From Capsicum annuum (lineage: Eukaryota > Streptophyta > Magnoliopsida > Solanales > Solanaceae), in contig NC_061120.1 of NCBI RefSeq assembly GCF_002878395.1, positions 113,446,907 to 113,510,906 of the forward strand: a stretch of DNA of 64,000 nt, written 5' to 3'. Shown piece by piece: positions 11,999 through 24,240 of the stretch (positions are counted from its first letter, which is position 1; each line of letters starts with the position of its first letter). The position numbers and the translations under genes were made by a program. The notes under the pieces are model-generated. The model was not told where the DNA came from, searched no databases, and saw only the letters and a list, made by a program, of their open reading frames with translations.

Positions 11999-14653
11999 TC
12001 AAATGCCCCAAATTTGGTACCCAAAATGCCACATGGTGCTCATGACCCTGAAGGACCATAAGCTAACCCATGACTGATATCTTGTAACTGAGCAGTGCAT
12101 AACATACTATATAAATGCGGAATAAAAGGTTAAATGGACAAAACAATTGAAATAAAACTTAACATCTGGAGATATAGTATATCAATACCAAAATAATTGA
12201 AATAACTATCTGATCAAGCTAGTCTGAAAGCCTCTAAACTGTCTGAATAAGAAGTTGCTGGGATATATCCCCAACTAACTCCAACTACTGAACTACGTTA
12301 TGAAAGAATGAAATAGTCAAATAGTAACATCCTCAAATATTGTGGACTCACTGTTAGTCTATCTGTTGAATGGTTGATCTACTAAGGATGCTCTGGAGCT
12401 TGTGCTTCTAAATCTATGGTATAAGCACCCTAGTGCAAATACATTAGTACGATTGAACGTACTGATATGCAAGTGAGGTAGGTTTAATGTATGGGGTTTA
12501 TATGCATGAACAATACTAACTGATTGAATAACATGAACGTGAGAATACATGTATGAATACGTGCACTATGACTGAGATCATGACATCACTGAATCTGAAT
12601 ACTTATAACATATGTTTCGTATATCTAATATACTATTATCTTAATGACTGTGTCTGATAGTCCTATTGCTGATGGAACTAGCTGTGTTCTGTACAGAATT
12701 GGGTGGCTGTATTTGACAATCCTGCATTTTGTAGAACTATCTGAGTTTTATTACTGAGACTGTGATTGAGACTGTAAACATGGGAAGTATTCATCTAACC
12801 GACTTACCCCAAATAACACATTATAGCTGAGTTGGGGACCAATCTGTAACCCTATTTGGAAGGGTGTCAATTCTGTGCCACTAGTAAGGAAAGTTGTGAG
12901 TGATCCCTCATATAATAAGTACTCTAAGGAGAACAGTGGGACCTTCATCTAACAGGTTAAGCTACCTCATCAACCCTCATCTAACTAGTTAGATGTCTCA
13001 ACTTACGCTAGCTACATAGTTTCGAAGCACAAGAATTGCTTCTAAGAATCAAACCCTCTTCTCATAGGTGAGTTCGCATTCTTGGGATCATTCAGTGCTA
13101 AATCCAACACCCGTCTGATTAGACACTGAATAATTATACTGAACTAATTGGAATAAGTTTACTGAGTTCCACTGACTAATGGAATATTTATGAGATTTGA
13201 TAACTGACTAAGATTATTGATATTACTGAGTTTTTCTTGAGTCAAGAGACTAACTAAATTCTACTGAACCTGGCTTGACTGAGACTATTTTGAAAACATT
13301 ACACTGCGCTGGAAGGATAGCTAAATTGTTTGGTAAAAGTACCCCCAGGACTCGATAGCATGAAACTGACAAGACATGACACTTCCTGGACTTACGATCA
13401 TAACCAACAATCCATAATACAATCATTGGGGAATTTCATGAGGCACTCAATTATCATGGTTTGGTACATGAATAGGAACGCATATAAACCTGTCATAATT
13501 TCCTAGGCTAATCTCATGAACAATCCATCAGATAATTTCAATGCATAACAATAACATGGAAGTCATTTGAACATAAGGGTAAAGCATGGGTTCATCAATT
13601 TGGTCATAATTGAGTCCTAAAGCATGATTCTTATTCTTTGGCATTTTATCAAACACATTGCATGCATAACATAAGGCTTAGGTATATACACTAGTTCATA
13701 CATCATGGTTACTTTAATCAACTCCATTTAAAAGTTTCCAACCCACATACTAGCCTAATTTCATAAAAAGTATATAGACTCCAACTTGGGATTCATACAA
13801 CCACATCAACATAATTAAAATCAACCCGCCACATGAAAATCACAATTCATGAGTTTAAAAATGGGATTATTTAGATTCATGGGTGAACGAAACCCATGAA
13901 TCAAAACTTTACATACCTCAAAAGCTTGAATCTTTAACTAGGTTACTTTTCTTGAAGGTTCTTAAATGGTGACATTTTAATTCTTCAGTTTTCTTGGAGA
14001 AGGGTTTGAATCTTGTTCTTAGGTTTTGATCTTAAAAAAAACCCTAATTTTGATGTTATGGATTAATGAGGAGTTATGTGCTTTGATTTGATGTAATTAG
14101 GGGTTATAAAGGGTGGAAAAAGACCCAAAAGGCCCTTTAAAACATTGTTTCAGTGCTATTTTGGACAAAATTGATGGTCTGGGTAATGGACCATCACTAC
14201 AACCATCAGTTCGGGCTAGAAAATGGCCTTACTACCTCAGTTGCAACGGTCAAAGCAATGGTCCATCGCTGACTTAGCGGTCCATCAGCTTGCCCGTCAC
14301 TCCTGGGCAACTGAGATAGCTCTCAGTAAAACGGCCATAACTTTTTACTCTGATACCGAATTTTGGTGAAATTGGTATAGTTAGAAAGCTAATTCAATTA
14401 TCTACCTGTTAGTGATTTATGAGATAACAATTCATAGTATAACAAAATATATGCATATTTGAAGTTGACTATGACAATATCCTTCTCAAGAATTCAATCG
14501 GTAAGGGATGTTTTGATTCGTCTAATGTCTAGGGCATATTTGAGGCCTAAATATACATCTAACTTGAACATTTAACTACCAAATCACTATAATTTATTTG
14601 TCATAATATTGAATAATAGTTCTACTATCGGTTGGGATTCTTGGGGTATTACA
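11999..14653 (-). repeat. Element B 3' LTR (left copy)
   Basis: Begins TCAAATGCCCCAAATTTGG (the usual TG has become TC) and ends GGGGTATTACA. Collinear with 18959-21641. A TTATAAA at 14104-14110 (minus TTTATAA) is a possible core promoter. A GC-rich block of CCATC/GATGG words lies at 14168-14318. Confidence 0.9.
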
Positions 14654-14667
14654 ATATCTCCTTCTTG
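14654..14667 (-). other. Element B polypurine tract
   Basis: Minus-strand AAGAAGGAGATAT immediately before the LTR start TGTAATACCCC. Confidence 0.75.
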
Positions 14668-15020
14668 GGAACATTCATCCTCAAATAGGACTGACTAAGC
14701 TGAGATTTCTGATAGACTGAACTTACTTAAAGGACATGAACATCTAAAAAATGTTTGTATAACTGACATTATTGAGATTTATGCTTATCATGCATATCTG
14801 ATGCATGGTTTTATGATTGAGCTGATACATAAATTCTTGACTCAGAGTACTGATAAGCTGATCACGCATATGTGATACATGAATACATGACTGATCTGAC
14901 TCATGAACATGTGATTGAATATTTAAGGATAATGATACCAAGTTTTAAATGAAAATTCAGCATAGTTTGTAACTAAAATTTAAACCATAAGCTGAATGAA
15001 CTTAAGGAAAGCTATTACCT
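14668..15020 (-). repeat. Element B untranslated 3' region
   Basis: Non-coding, with the same ATGCAT/CATGA word content as 3917-4264 in A. Confidence 0.55.
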
Positions 15021-15440
15021 TGGGCTGGGTATGAATTAGCAAAAAAGAGGTGAGGATACTTGGTCCACATATCTGCTTCTACTTCCTAAGTAGCTCCCTC
15101 AAAGGACTTATTCAGCCAAATAACTTTAACTAGAGGGACTTCTTTGTTCCTCAGTCTACGAATCTTATCGTCAAGAATTTCAACTGGAATTTTCTCATAT
15201 GAGAGACTGTTTTTAATAGCTATGCCCTCAATAGGGACTACAACTACTGGATCACCTATGCTCTTCTTTAGAAAAGGGACATCAAAGACTGGATGAACTG
15301 AAACTACATCTAAAGGAAATTTAAGCTCATAAGCTTCCTTGCCTAAGCGACAGAGAATTTTGAAGGGACCGACATATCGGGGCCTAAGTTTTCCCTTCTT
15401 GCTGAATCTCTTCACTCCCTTCATGGGAGTGAATTTCAAA
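15021..15440 (-). pseudogene. Element B integrase C-terminus with chromodomain
   Basis: About 117 open codons on the minus strand read MKGVKRFSKKGKLRPRYVGP (the GPY/F module), then IPVEILDDKIRRLRNKEVPL and VKVIWLNKSFEGAT (chromodomain). The frame then meets TAG where relatives have the W of ATWE, and readable codons continue to EADMWTKYPHLF near 15030. The catalytic core that should lie upstream is missing; sequence similarity to integrase stops at about 15440. Confidence 0.85.
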
Positions 15441-17157
15441 CTACTAAATTTTATTTGATCTCAACTCGAGATCCTTTGCTGAACACACAGGAATAGGAAC
15501 AGAAGAACATGACTATGTCTGTAACGTGTGACGTTGACTGACTATCATGAACTGAACTGAGTCTTTAAGTACATGGCTTATGACTGAGATGTGAGATAGA
15601 GAGTCAACCTATGAGTACCCACTACTCCAAAATGGTTTCTTTACGTAAAGAGAGAGTGGCATGTTTATTTCTTAAAAGTTCAGGGGATTATAGTGTATCT
15701 CCCCTTGGGACACTATGTCCCTTAAAGAATGTTGGGCTGATTTTCTCTTTTTTAGCTATGAGGAAACTGAGGTGATGCACAAGGCAACTACAAACAGAAT
15801 CGTGGCTGAATATCTAGATTCTGAAAGTGAGGCATGATACATAAACTGAGGTGGGCGTGCAACTACTTAATTGATCCATCTTTGAATAGGTATATTCATG
15901 AGACTTCAGATAGTGCAACTAGATGGTAAAATAGGAAGCCACACCATACAAACTTATTTTTTTGACTTCTAAACTGAAATGGTGGCTTTGTGGACTAACT
16001 CATACTGAAAACTTATACTCGACTGGAGTATTTCTATGACCTTTTTTTCTATAGTGTTCTAGTGATTGTACGGAGAAAGAAAATCTTGGCCTGGTCTGAG
16101 TAGGACATCTGAATAGGGGATCACCACATGGCTGGGATTCTTATACTAGAAGGCAATGCCTATGGAACATCATCTAAAATAGAGTGACTATGCTTTATGC
16201 ACTAAATATAAAATTTCCAAGCTTAGACATATCCCTCAAATACTCTTTCCACTATACTTTCTGCCATAGTACTGTACCCCACTTGAGACTACTGAAAATA
16301 TTCACATCGGTGCTGAGCATAAATGCATAAACATTCAAACTTATCTGATTAAATACATGGCTGATAGCTGAATACTGGGCAGGTAAGACTGAACTGTACT
16401 TAGTCTGAATAACTGGACTGAAACTATAGAGCATAATGTATAAAAGGTAATTATTGACTAGGTAACATGAGATAATTGAGCATGAATGAGTGAAAACTAT
16501 ATTATCTTAAGGATGAAAGACCAAGCGTATAACATAATTTGGAAATATTTTATAAAATGAGGTACTGAAATACTTATAACTGAATAGCTAATAACCGTAT
16601 GCTATGGTAAAGCCTACCTAGATTTGGATTGGGTTTCCGATCTAATTACTAAATTGGAGCTAACACTGTAACTAAGACTACAACTGGACTCATACTAGAA
16701 CTTAATATTAGTTTCTTATAGCCGAATACTAATAACTGAGGTTTAGACTGATACTGAATTCTGATGGCTAAGTAATAACAGCTAAAAGCCATGGTTCTAT
16801 AGGACTATCTGAGTCCTTTACTAAATATTGATTACTGAATTGATGTTGTAATTGAGGCCTGAGGGATAGAGCATCCACACCATAGATTTCACTAGGGGAT
16901 CTAAACTGATGGTATATGTGACATTCGAAGTAAAGCATGAGTCATGTGGGCTGAGCATACTGTTAAGCATGACAAGAATTCATGAGTCATGAGCTGCATT
17001 ACTTGATTCTAAAGTCTCTATACTCATGGGACATGATTTGTAACACGGAGTGAACTAGAACTCCTTATACTAGGAACTGTAAGCGTACATGAGTATCACT
17101 AACGTGCACAAATATGATCAATGATCATAGAGATGACATGTAGGACATGAATAGATA
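15441..17157 (-). repeat. Element B non-coding internal block replacing RNase H and integrase core
   Basis: No sustained frame on either strand. Part of it (about 15590-15725) resembles F at about 53855-53990: both contain GACATAGTGTCC near a GGGGAGATA tract, and a GGTACTCATAGGTTGACTCT-like segment. The remainder (about 15780-17150) I cannot match to anything else in the window. It is rich in ACTGA words. Confidence 0.6.
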
Positions 17158-17460
17158 TCATGATAATTGGTAGGTTTTGACGGTCCATAACACTTTTATG
17201 AGATGGTATGCATGATCACTCTCACTATGGCAGTAGGAAAGAATGTCATCTATGAAGACTATAACAAATATGTCCAAATACTGGTTGAATATATAGTTCA
17301 TCATGTCTATGAAAGCTATTGGGGCATTGGTAAGACCAAAGGACATGACTAAGAATTTGAAAGAACCATACCGAGTTCTAAAATCTATTTTTGGAATATC
17401 ACATTTGTTGAGTTCTACTGATGCCATTCTATATAGAGGAATAGATATGGGCTAAGTATT
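17158..17460 (-). pseudogene. Element B reverse transcriptase fragment
   Basis: On the minus strand a YRMASVELNKCDIPKIDF junction joins the start of the RT linker directly to the CDIPK region, so the N-terminal third of the enzyme is deleted. It continues [20 protein letters not shown] and [15 protein letters not shown], with both catalytic aspartates present. It ends soon after (YQLS, stop). Everything C-terminal to this, including RNase H, is missing. Confidence 0.85.
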
Positions 17461-18060
17461 TAAAAAAAGGTCAAAGACGAAGTCTATTTTCGTCTTAGGA
17501 GGAACTCTGAGAAGAACTTTAGGAAAGACATCTAAATATTCACTCTCAACTAGAACTTACTCAAGACTAGGAGTTTCTAAATGAGAGTCCTTAACTCAAA
17601 CAAAATGATAGACACATCTCTTAGATATCATTTTCCTAGCCCATAGGTAGGAAACAAGTTGACCTCTATATGATGAAATACTACTTTCCACTCAAGGATA
17701 GGTCCATTCGGAACTAAAAATGGGCAACTCTATTTCTTCAGTCGACTGTGGTATGGCAGGAATGAAGCCACTCTATACCGAGAATAAGATTAAAATTATT
17801 CATCTCTAATTCAACTAGTTCTACAAAGTGACCTTCTGAGATACCATCATCGAACAGTTCCTGTATACCCGTCGAGCTATGATGGATTTTCCCACTGGGG
17901 TAGAGACTGAAAAGGGCTCTGCTAGAATTTAGGGACTGACTCAGAAATCAACTGCTATATAAGGAGTAACAAAAGACAAAAAAACTTCTAGATCTAGCAA
18001 AGCGTAAACATGAAAATGAAAGATCTTTAGTATAACAGTAACCACATCAAGAGAATTTTC
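17461..18060 (-). pseudogene. Element B protease region, broken
   Basis: Minus-strand codons around 17960-18005 read YALLDLEVFLSFVTP. The clade's D-P-G-S is here D-L-E-V, so the aspartate is kept but the glycine is lost. Several stops follow. Position between gag and RT supports the call. Confidence 0.6.
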
Positions 18061-18736
18061 CCGATCTTATCAGGACTGAAGAGTATAAAGTCAGTTTTGG
18101 TGCTGCCCACTGGTTGTGCTGGAAGTGGCACCCTATTGATTCGGGAGACCTAACTGAACTGACAAATGGTTCTACTATCCCTGAAATCTTGATTAGGGAC
18201 GGTCTGTAACTCAGTGGCTAGGCTTGCCACATCCGAAACACACCTGACTGCCAGCTCTGCAAATACCTTTGTGGTTCTTACCATAAGTCTGGCAATAAGG
18301 ATTAGTTATGGCAAATGCTACACTGCCCTGAGACTTAGAGCCTGGCACCATATCACTATTACCATTTCTAAACTTAAGTGTTGGGACACTGATTGGGGGT
18401 GGAGTTGGAATTGATGACTTTGTGCGGAACTGAGAGAGATTCCCACCCTCTGACTTAGGCTGATTGAAATTAAAGCTACCTGTTCTAGCTATCTTATTTT
18501 CTCTCTTACTTTCTTTCTCCCTAAATTTCCCCACCTCACTCTGTCGGGCATAAATCATATGTCTAGGTTTGGAAAATAGCCTGTTGATTGCTCTGAGCTA
18601 CTATTGAGTAAGATAAAGTAAGGGAGTCAGTTCTGAATTCGCCATGAATGACATGCTCGTCTAAGAAATCTGCCAGGATGGGTTGTGGTGCTGATTAATT
18701 CCCGATTCTTTTTTCGTTAGCCCTTTTGGAAGGCAT
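18061..18736 (-). pseudogene. Element B gag, shortened
   Basis: The start codon is at 18734-18736 (ATGCCTTCCAAAAGGG). After about 45 codons the sequence jumps from the N-terminus straight to the region before the zinc knuckle (junction near 18570), so the central capsid domain is deleted. The knuckle reads CFGCGKPSH then TGA at about 18200-18240; the last cysteine position is an arginine. A second half-knuckle NPYCQTYGKNHKGICRAG precedes it. The product could not assemble a normal particle. Confidence 0.8.
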
Positions 18737-18942
18737 GATCTATAAATAAAAAAGAGAAATGGATTAGACTAGGAGTTAGATTTGAGCTAATGCATAATGG
18801 CATGACATAAATACTGAAAGAAGGGAAAGTGTTCCTAAAACATCTTATAGCCTCCTATACCTAAATGTGGCATACAACACACCCATGCATAAGACTCTAT
18901 TAGATGCGGCTTTTCAGACTTCCTAGGACACTATTGAACCTA
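18737..18942 (-). other. Element B leader
   Basis: Untranslated leader with the conserved block at about 18845-18910 shared with A, C, D and F. Confidence 0.55.
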
Positions 18943-18954
18943 GCTCTAATACCA
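18943..18954 (-). other. Element B primer-binding site
   Basis: Minus-strand TGGTATTAGAGC, one base off the initiator tRNA-Met complement. It sits four bases from the LTR. Confidence 0.85.
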
Positions 18955-18958
18955 AGTT

Positions 18959-21641
18959 TGTAACGCCCTAAATTTGGTACCCAAAATGCCACACGGTGCT
19001 CATGACCACGAAGGACAACAAGCTAACCCATGACTGGTATTTGTAACTGAGCACTACATAACATACTATATAAATGCTAAATAAAAGCTTAAAAGTCCAT
19101 AAGGTTCAAAAATTTGATAAAACATAACATCTGGAGATATGGTATATCAAAACCAAAAAAGCTTCAACAACTATCTGATCATGCTAGTTTGAAAGCCTCT
19201 AAACTGTCTGAATAAGGAGTTGATGAGATATGTCCCCAACTAACTCCAATTGCTGAAATAAACTAAGTACTGAAAAAATAAAATATTTTAATAGTAACAT
19301 CCTCAAATGATGAGGACTCATTTCTAATCTTTCTGCTGAACGTCTGATCTACTAAGGATGCTCTGGACCTCGTGCTTCTAAACCTATGGTATAAAATACC
19401 ATAGCATAAATACATCAGTACAATTGAATGTACTGGTATGCAAGTGAGGTAGGTTGAATACAAGGGGTTTGTATGCATGAACAATACTAACTGACTGAAT
19501 AACATGAACGTGAGAATACATGCGTAAATATGTAAACTATGACTGAGATCATGACATCACTGAATTTGAATACTGATAACATAAGTTTTGTATATCTGAT
19601 ATACTATTATCTAAATGACTGTGTCTGCCAGTCCTGTTTCTGATGGAACTAGTTGAGTTCTGTAATAGTCTGGGTGATTTTATCTGACAGTCCTTTATTC
19701 TTTAGAACTATCTGAGTTCTATTACTGAGACTGAGACTGAGACTGTAACTATGGGAAGTAGTCATCTAATCGATATTCCCCAAATAAAGCATTATAGCTG
19801 AGTTGGGGTCTAATTCGTAACACTAATTGGAAGGATATCAATACTATGCCACTAGTAAGGACAAGTTGTGAGTGATGCCTCTTCTAATAGGTACTCTAAA
19901 GAAAATGGTGGGACCCTCATTTAACAAGTTAAGCCACCTCATCAACCATTATCTAATAGGTTATGTGTCTCAACCTATCCCAGCTACGTAGTTCTGGAGT
20001 GCATGGATTGCTTTTAAGAATCACTCCATCTACTAGCAGGTGAGTTCCCATCCTTGGGCTCACTTGGTGCTGAATCCTACTCCCATTTGATTAGACACTG
20101 AATTAATTATAATGAACTGACTGGACTGAGTTTACTAAGTTCCATTGACTGATGGAATATTACTAAGATCTAATAACTGACTGAGATTACTGAGTTTTTC
20201 CTGAGTCATGAGACTAACTAAATTCTACTAAACATGACTTGACTAAGAGTATCTTGAAAACATAACATTGGATCTAGGCACACAACTAAATTATCGGGTA
20301 CAAGTACCCCCAGGAATCGATAGCATGTAACTGACAAGACATGACACTTCCTGGACTCAGGACCATAATCAACAATCCATAATACAATCATTAGAGAATT
20401 TCACGAGGCACTTAATTATTATGGTTTGGTACATGAATAGGAAAGCATATAAATATGTCATAATTTTATAGGATAATATCATGAACAATCCATCAAACAA
20501 TTTCAATGTATAACAATAACATGGAAGTCATTTTGAACATAAGGGTAAAGCATGGGTTCATCAATTTGGTCATAATTGAGTCCTAAAGCACGATGCTTGT
20601 TCCTTGGGAATTTTATCAAACACATTGCATGCATAACCTTAGGCTTAGGCATATACATTATTTCATACATCATGGTTACTTTAATCAACTCCATTTAAAA
20701 GCTTACAACCCACATACTAGCATATTTTCATGAAAAGTACACAAAGACTCCAACTTGGGATTCATACAACTACATCAATATAATTAAAATCAACCCACCA
20801 CATGGAAATCACAATTCATGAGTTTAAAAATGGGATTCTTGAGATTCATGGGTGAAACAAACCCAAGAATCAACACTTTACATACCTCAAAATCTTGAAT
20901 CTTGAAGGAGGTTAACTTTTCTTGAAGGTTCTTGAAATGTGACGTTTTGATTCTTGAGTTTTCTTGGAGAAGGGTTTGAATCTTGTTCTTAGGTTTTGAT
21001 CTTGAAAGAAACCCTGATTTTGATGTTATGGATGAATGAAGAGTTATTTGCTTTGATTTAATGCAATTAGGGGTTAAGAAAGGTGGAAAAAGATCGAAAA
21101 ATCCCTTTAAAACATTGGTTCAGCACTGTTTTGGACAAAATTAACGGTCTGGGTGACACACCGTCACTCTGGTGAATGACCGTCACTCCAACCATCAGTT
21201 TTAGGACAAAATGGCCTTATGTACTTAGTTTCGATGGCTAGAGAAATGGTCCATCGCTGACTTGATGGTCCATCAGCTTGCCCATCGCTCCTGTGTAGCT
21301 CGGATAACTCTCAGTAAAACAGCCATAACATTTTACTTCGATACCATATTTTGGCAAAATTGGTATCGTTGGAAAGATTATTCAATTATCTATCTGTTGG
21401 TGGGTCATGATCTCAAAAATTCATTGTATAACAAAAGATATACTTTTTTAAGTTGACTATGACAATTTCCTTCTCAAGAATTCAATCGTAAAGGGATGCT
21501 TTTATTCGTATAATAGTTAGGACATATTTGAGGCCTTAATATAAATTTAAATTGATCATAAAACTACCAAATCACTCTAATTTATTTCTTGTGAGCTTGA
21601 AGTATGGCTCTACTATCGGTTGGGATTCTCAAGGTATTGCA
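18959..21641 (-). repeat. Element B 5' LTR (right copy)
   Basis: Begins TGTAACGCCCTAAATTTGG and ends CAAGGTATTGCA. It resembles the left copy throughout, at roughly 88-90% identity by eye. Confidence 0.9.
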
Positions 21642-21646
21642 ACGAA
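21642..21646. repeat. Target-site duplication of element B, right copy
   Basis: ACGAA, identical to 11994-11998. Joining the two flanks at this point restores a continuous O sequence. Confidence 0.85.
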
Positions 21647-21650
21647 CGAG

Positions 21651-21665
21651 ATTCTTAGTGTAGGG
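21651..21665 (+). other. Element O polypurine-like tract
   Basis: ATTCTTAGTGTAGGG directly before a TGATG LTR start. It is a weak, mutated form of the AGTGTGGGG tract of large plant LTR elements. Confidence 0.35.
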
Positions 21666-23060
21666 TGATGATCTTGGGTGTATTTATGCAACCAATTACC
21701 AACATTTATTCATATTTAGACTTGTTCTATGAGATAAAATGTGTTAATTATATTGTGTTTGATAAATAATTGTATTCTCTAGATAATGGACATGATTAGT
21801 TGTTGCAGGGCCCGATTATGATAAAATTGGACGTGCTTTGATGCAATAATAAAGAGATTATTTACTATGGAAGCACATGGAGTGACATGCTGAAGATGAA
21901 GATAGTATAAAAAGGTTCGAAAAGTATGGAATGAAGTGATAAAGTAAAAATTGGATAGCAAATTCCAGTAAGGGTTCGTGATAGCCCCGCACCACAGACC
22001 CTAGTATCTGCGATGACCACTGTGATACGGAGGCTTATTATTTCAGTAAGTCAATTTCCAGTTAGGGTCCATAATGGACACACATCACTAAACCTAATGT
22101 ACGTAATGACCTATGCGATACGGTGAAGATTAAAATTTGTGAAAGTTGTGCCCCACTATAAAAGGAAGACTTAAACATAAATTAGATCATCTTGGATTCC
22201 GTTTAGCAAAGGCAAAAATAATTACAAGCATTCTCGTAAGGTTCTTTGAACTTTCATATGTCAACATTAACATTGGTATGATTAATTACAATCATTGATG
22301 TTGATTTAAAACATGAGTGGCTAAAACCCCTTGTTCTGCTGTTGAGGATGAGAACATGATTATGTTTTGATATTCTTATAGTGGTTAACATTGATTTATC
22401 TTATGCGTTATTTTTATTAAATTGTTCCTACTATTTTAATGAATGACCACCATTAGAATACATCAATAATCCCTTTGTAAACCCGAAAGAAGAATCATAG
22501 GGATAAATCTAAGAGTTTAAGGAGCAAGTTCGTGTTCTTCTGTATAATGAAGAATTGAAAGTAGCGGCTAGGATAGGAATATAAATAGAAGCCATGTTTG
22601 GTTAAATTGTAGGAAGATAACTTAATGTATCAAAATGGATTATTGTATCCCCTCTCAACGATATAGTTACAATGTCCTTTTATGTAGAATATTATAGGTT
22701 TGGAAGACCATGATCATAATATAAACCCTAAGAATCAATAACCAGATAATCAACAAGACCAAGATAAGGATGGTGATTTATATGATTGCTATGAGTGAGA
22801 TAAACCAAGAATTTCCTCTCGTATTGTTTACAACCTAGCTTACATTGATATTTTCATATTTTATTATTCATTTAGTTGTTAAATTATTCATTAAAATTTT
22901 TAACCTATTTTGAAACTCTGAAAAAAGTAAATTCATTATTTTTGAAACTAAAATTATGTAAATTACTAATCAAGTAGTCCTTATGGATACGATATCCGAT
23001 TATTTGAGACACTATATTAATTGTACAATCACGTTCACTTGTTTGTGCGATAGACTGCAA
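21666..23060 (+). repeat. Element O LTR (3' LTR by position)
   Basis: Follows the polypurine-like tract and starts TGATGATCTTGGG. It contains a good TATA box (22157-22164) and a direct repeat of about 70 bp (around 21961-22035 and 22065-22130). Near its end is CCTTATGGATACGATATCCG, a phrase I know from the ends of large plant LTRs. The 3' end is not sharply defined. No partner LTR lies inside the window. Confidence 0.5.
22157..22164 (+). promoter_or_regulatory. TATA box of the element O LTR
   Basis: TATAAAAG in a GC-richer context (CCCCACTATAAAAGG), placed just after the repeated GC-rich block, as in a U3 promoter. Confidence 0.5.
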
Positions 23061-23430
23061 TAATTTCCTTAAAACTAATGCATTGCATAAATGGAAAAAT
23101 GGTTTAGGGTAAGTTTAAAAACCTTGTGGGGTGCAAGGAGTCCCCCAAGTAGTTAATAATGGTCTTGAAAACCTTCTGTGGTACAAGGAATCCCCTAATT
23201 TTATTTTAATAATGGAGTCTAGGGTACAAGAATTCCCCAAAGTGTTGGCTCAAGACATTGCTGCAAGCTATAGTCCGTAATATGATACCACTTGAGATGC
23301 CTTAAATAATGACTCCTTGTACTAATGGATGGGTTATATGTTAAATGCTTTAATTGGGCTTAATGGGGTTGTGATATCTAGCCGTGAAGGTGTAAGTCCC
23401 AAAGAACTGATACTGCGAACTTATGTTTTT
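23061..23430. repeat. Unassigned repeat-like sequence
   Basis: No coding frame. It contains three diverged tandem copies of a unit containing GGTACAAGGAATCCCC-like sequence (about 23115-23150, 23170-23205 and 23217-23245). A related piece recurs at about 23506-23530 inside the neighbouring LTR fragment, so this may be the upstream part of the same LTR. Confidence 0.4.
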
Positions 23431-24225
23431 CGATTTTAAGATTGGTTGAGATAAGTGTGTGCTTATGTCACACTATATATATGTATTTGTAATATGGTTG
23501 GCATAGGGTACAAGGATTTCCTAATTTTCAATGATATCTCTTGTTTATGCGGCTAACACACACTGGGGCCCAACCTAGTGGAGACACTAGAACAACATTG
23601 CCCGTGGGATATTTTAGGACCGTCAAACTAAAAAACCTAGTATGCTTTTAAAGTTCAAGGTAAGCCTTATTCCCTACCCTAACATGTGATATATATATAT
23701 TTATATTGGCATATGTTTATGTTCATTGAATTTGACTAATTTTCAATTGATGATCATGGCATTATTTTATACCCTTATCCCTGAGTTACATGTTACCGGT
23801 CAACCTGCTAACCATCTCCAGATGTTGTATCCCTTTACGATACAGGAATGGGAAATACTTCTACTTTTCCTGCGCAGTGACTAGGATATTGTGGGATAGC
23901 TCGTCAGTCAGATTAAAGTGGTGAGATTCCATACTTTGGAAGACCTTATTTCATGTTTTAGTTTCTTTATGTTGTTTTCTCATTCCTTTGGACTTATTTT
24001 TGGGCTATCATCAGAGGAACATCTCAACTTTTCTTGATATGAGGATATTACTATGGATTGGGTATTGAAGTTGACACAGTTAGATGCCATTGAACTTATT
24101 AGTTACTATCTTGTTTTATGCTCTAAATCCAATCGTTATTAGGTGTGTTATATTCTGTTGGATAGGCAAAGGGGTGGTCTCTGGTCCTCGATGAACTTGA
24201 GACACCTGTAATATCCATGCCCTGC
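23431..24225 (+). repeat. Plus-strand fragment of a C-type LTR (3' half)
   Basis: It matches, in reverse complement, the part of C's right LTR between about 28665 and 29420. Shared landmarks include ATGCGGCTAACACACACTGG (23556), a CCAGATGTTGTATCC segment (23818) and AAAGGGGTGGTCTCTGGTCC (24168). Divergence is high, so it may be a different subfamily. It ends at the abrupt junction with the opposite-facing LTR piece at 24241. Confidence 0.6.
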
Positions 24226-24240
24226 TTCGTGTCATGACAC

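Larger units (their letters stand above)
11999..21641 (-). mobile_element. Element B: Ty3/gypsy chromovirus with an internally deleted pol
   Basis: A minus-strand LTR element of about 9.6 kb inserted in O, bounded by ACGAA duplications. LTRs are 11999-14653 and 18959-21641. The internal part keeps a shortened gag, protease remains, a reverse transcriptase cut at both ends, and the integrase C-terminus. RNase H and the integrase core are absent, and a 1.7-kb non-coding block (15441-17157) lies in their place. B could only have moved with enzymes from another element if this form was the one that inserted. Confidence 0.88.

Noticed and set aside
18943..18954. tRNA-like matches near LTRs
   Set aside because: These 12-base matches are primer-binding sites complementary to initiator tRNA-Met. 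No cloverleaf surrounds them.
23692..23706. Short AT microsatellite
   Set aside because: Only about seven dinucleotide units. Nothing suggests a function.
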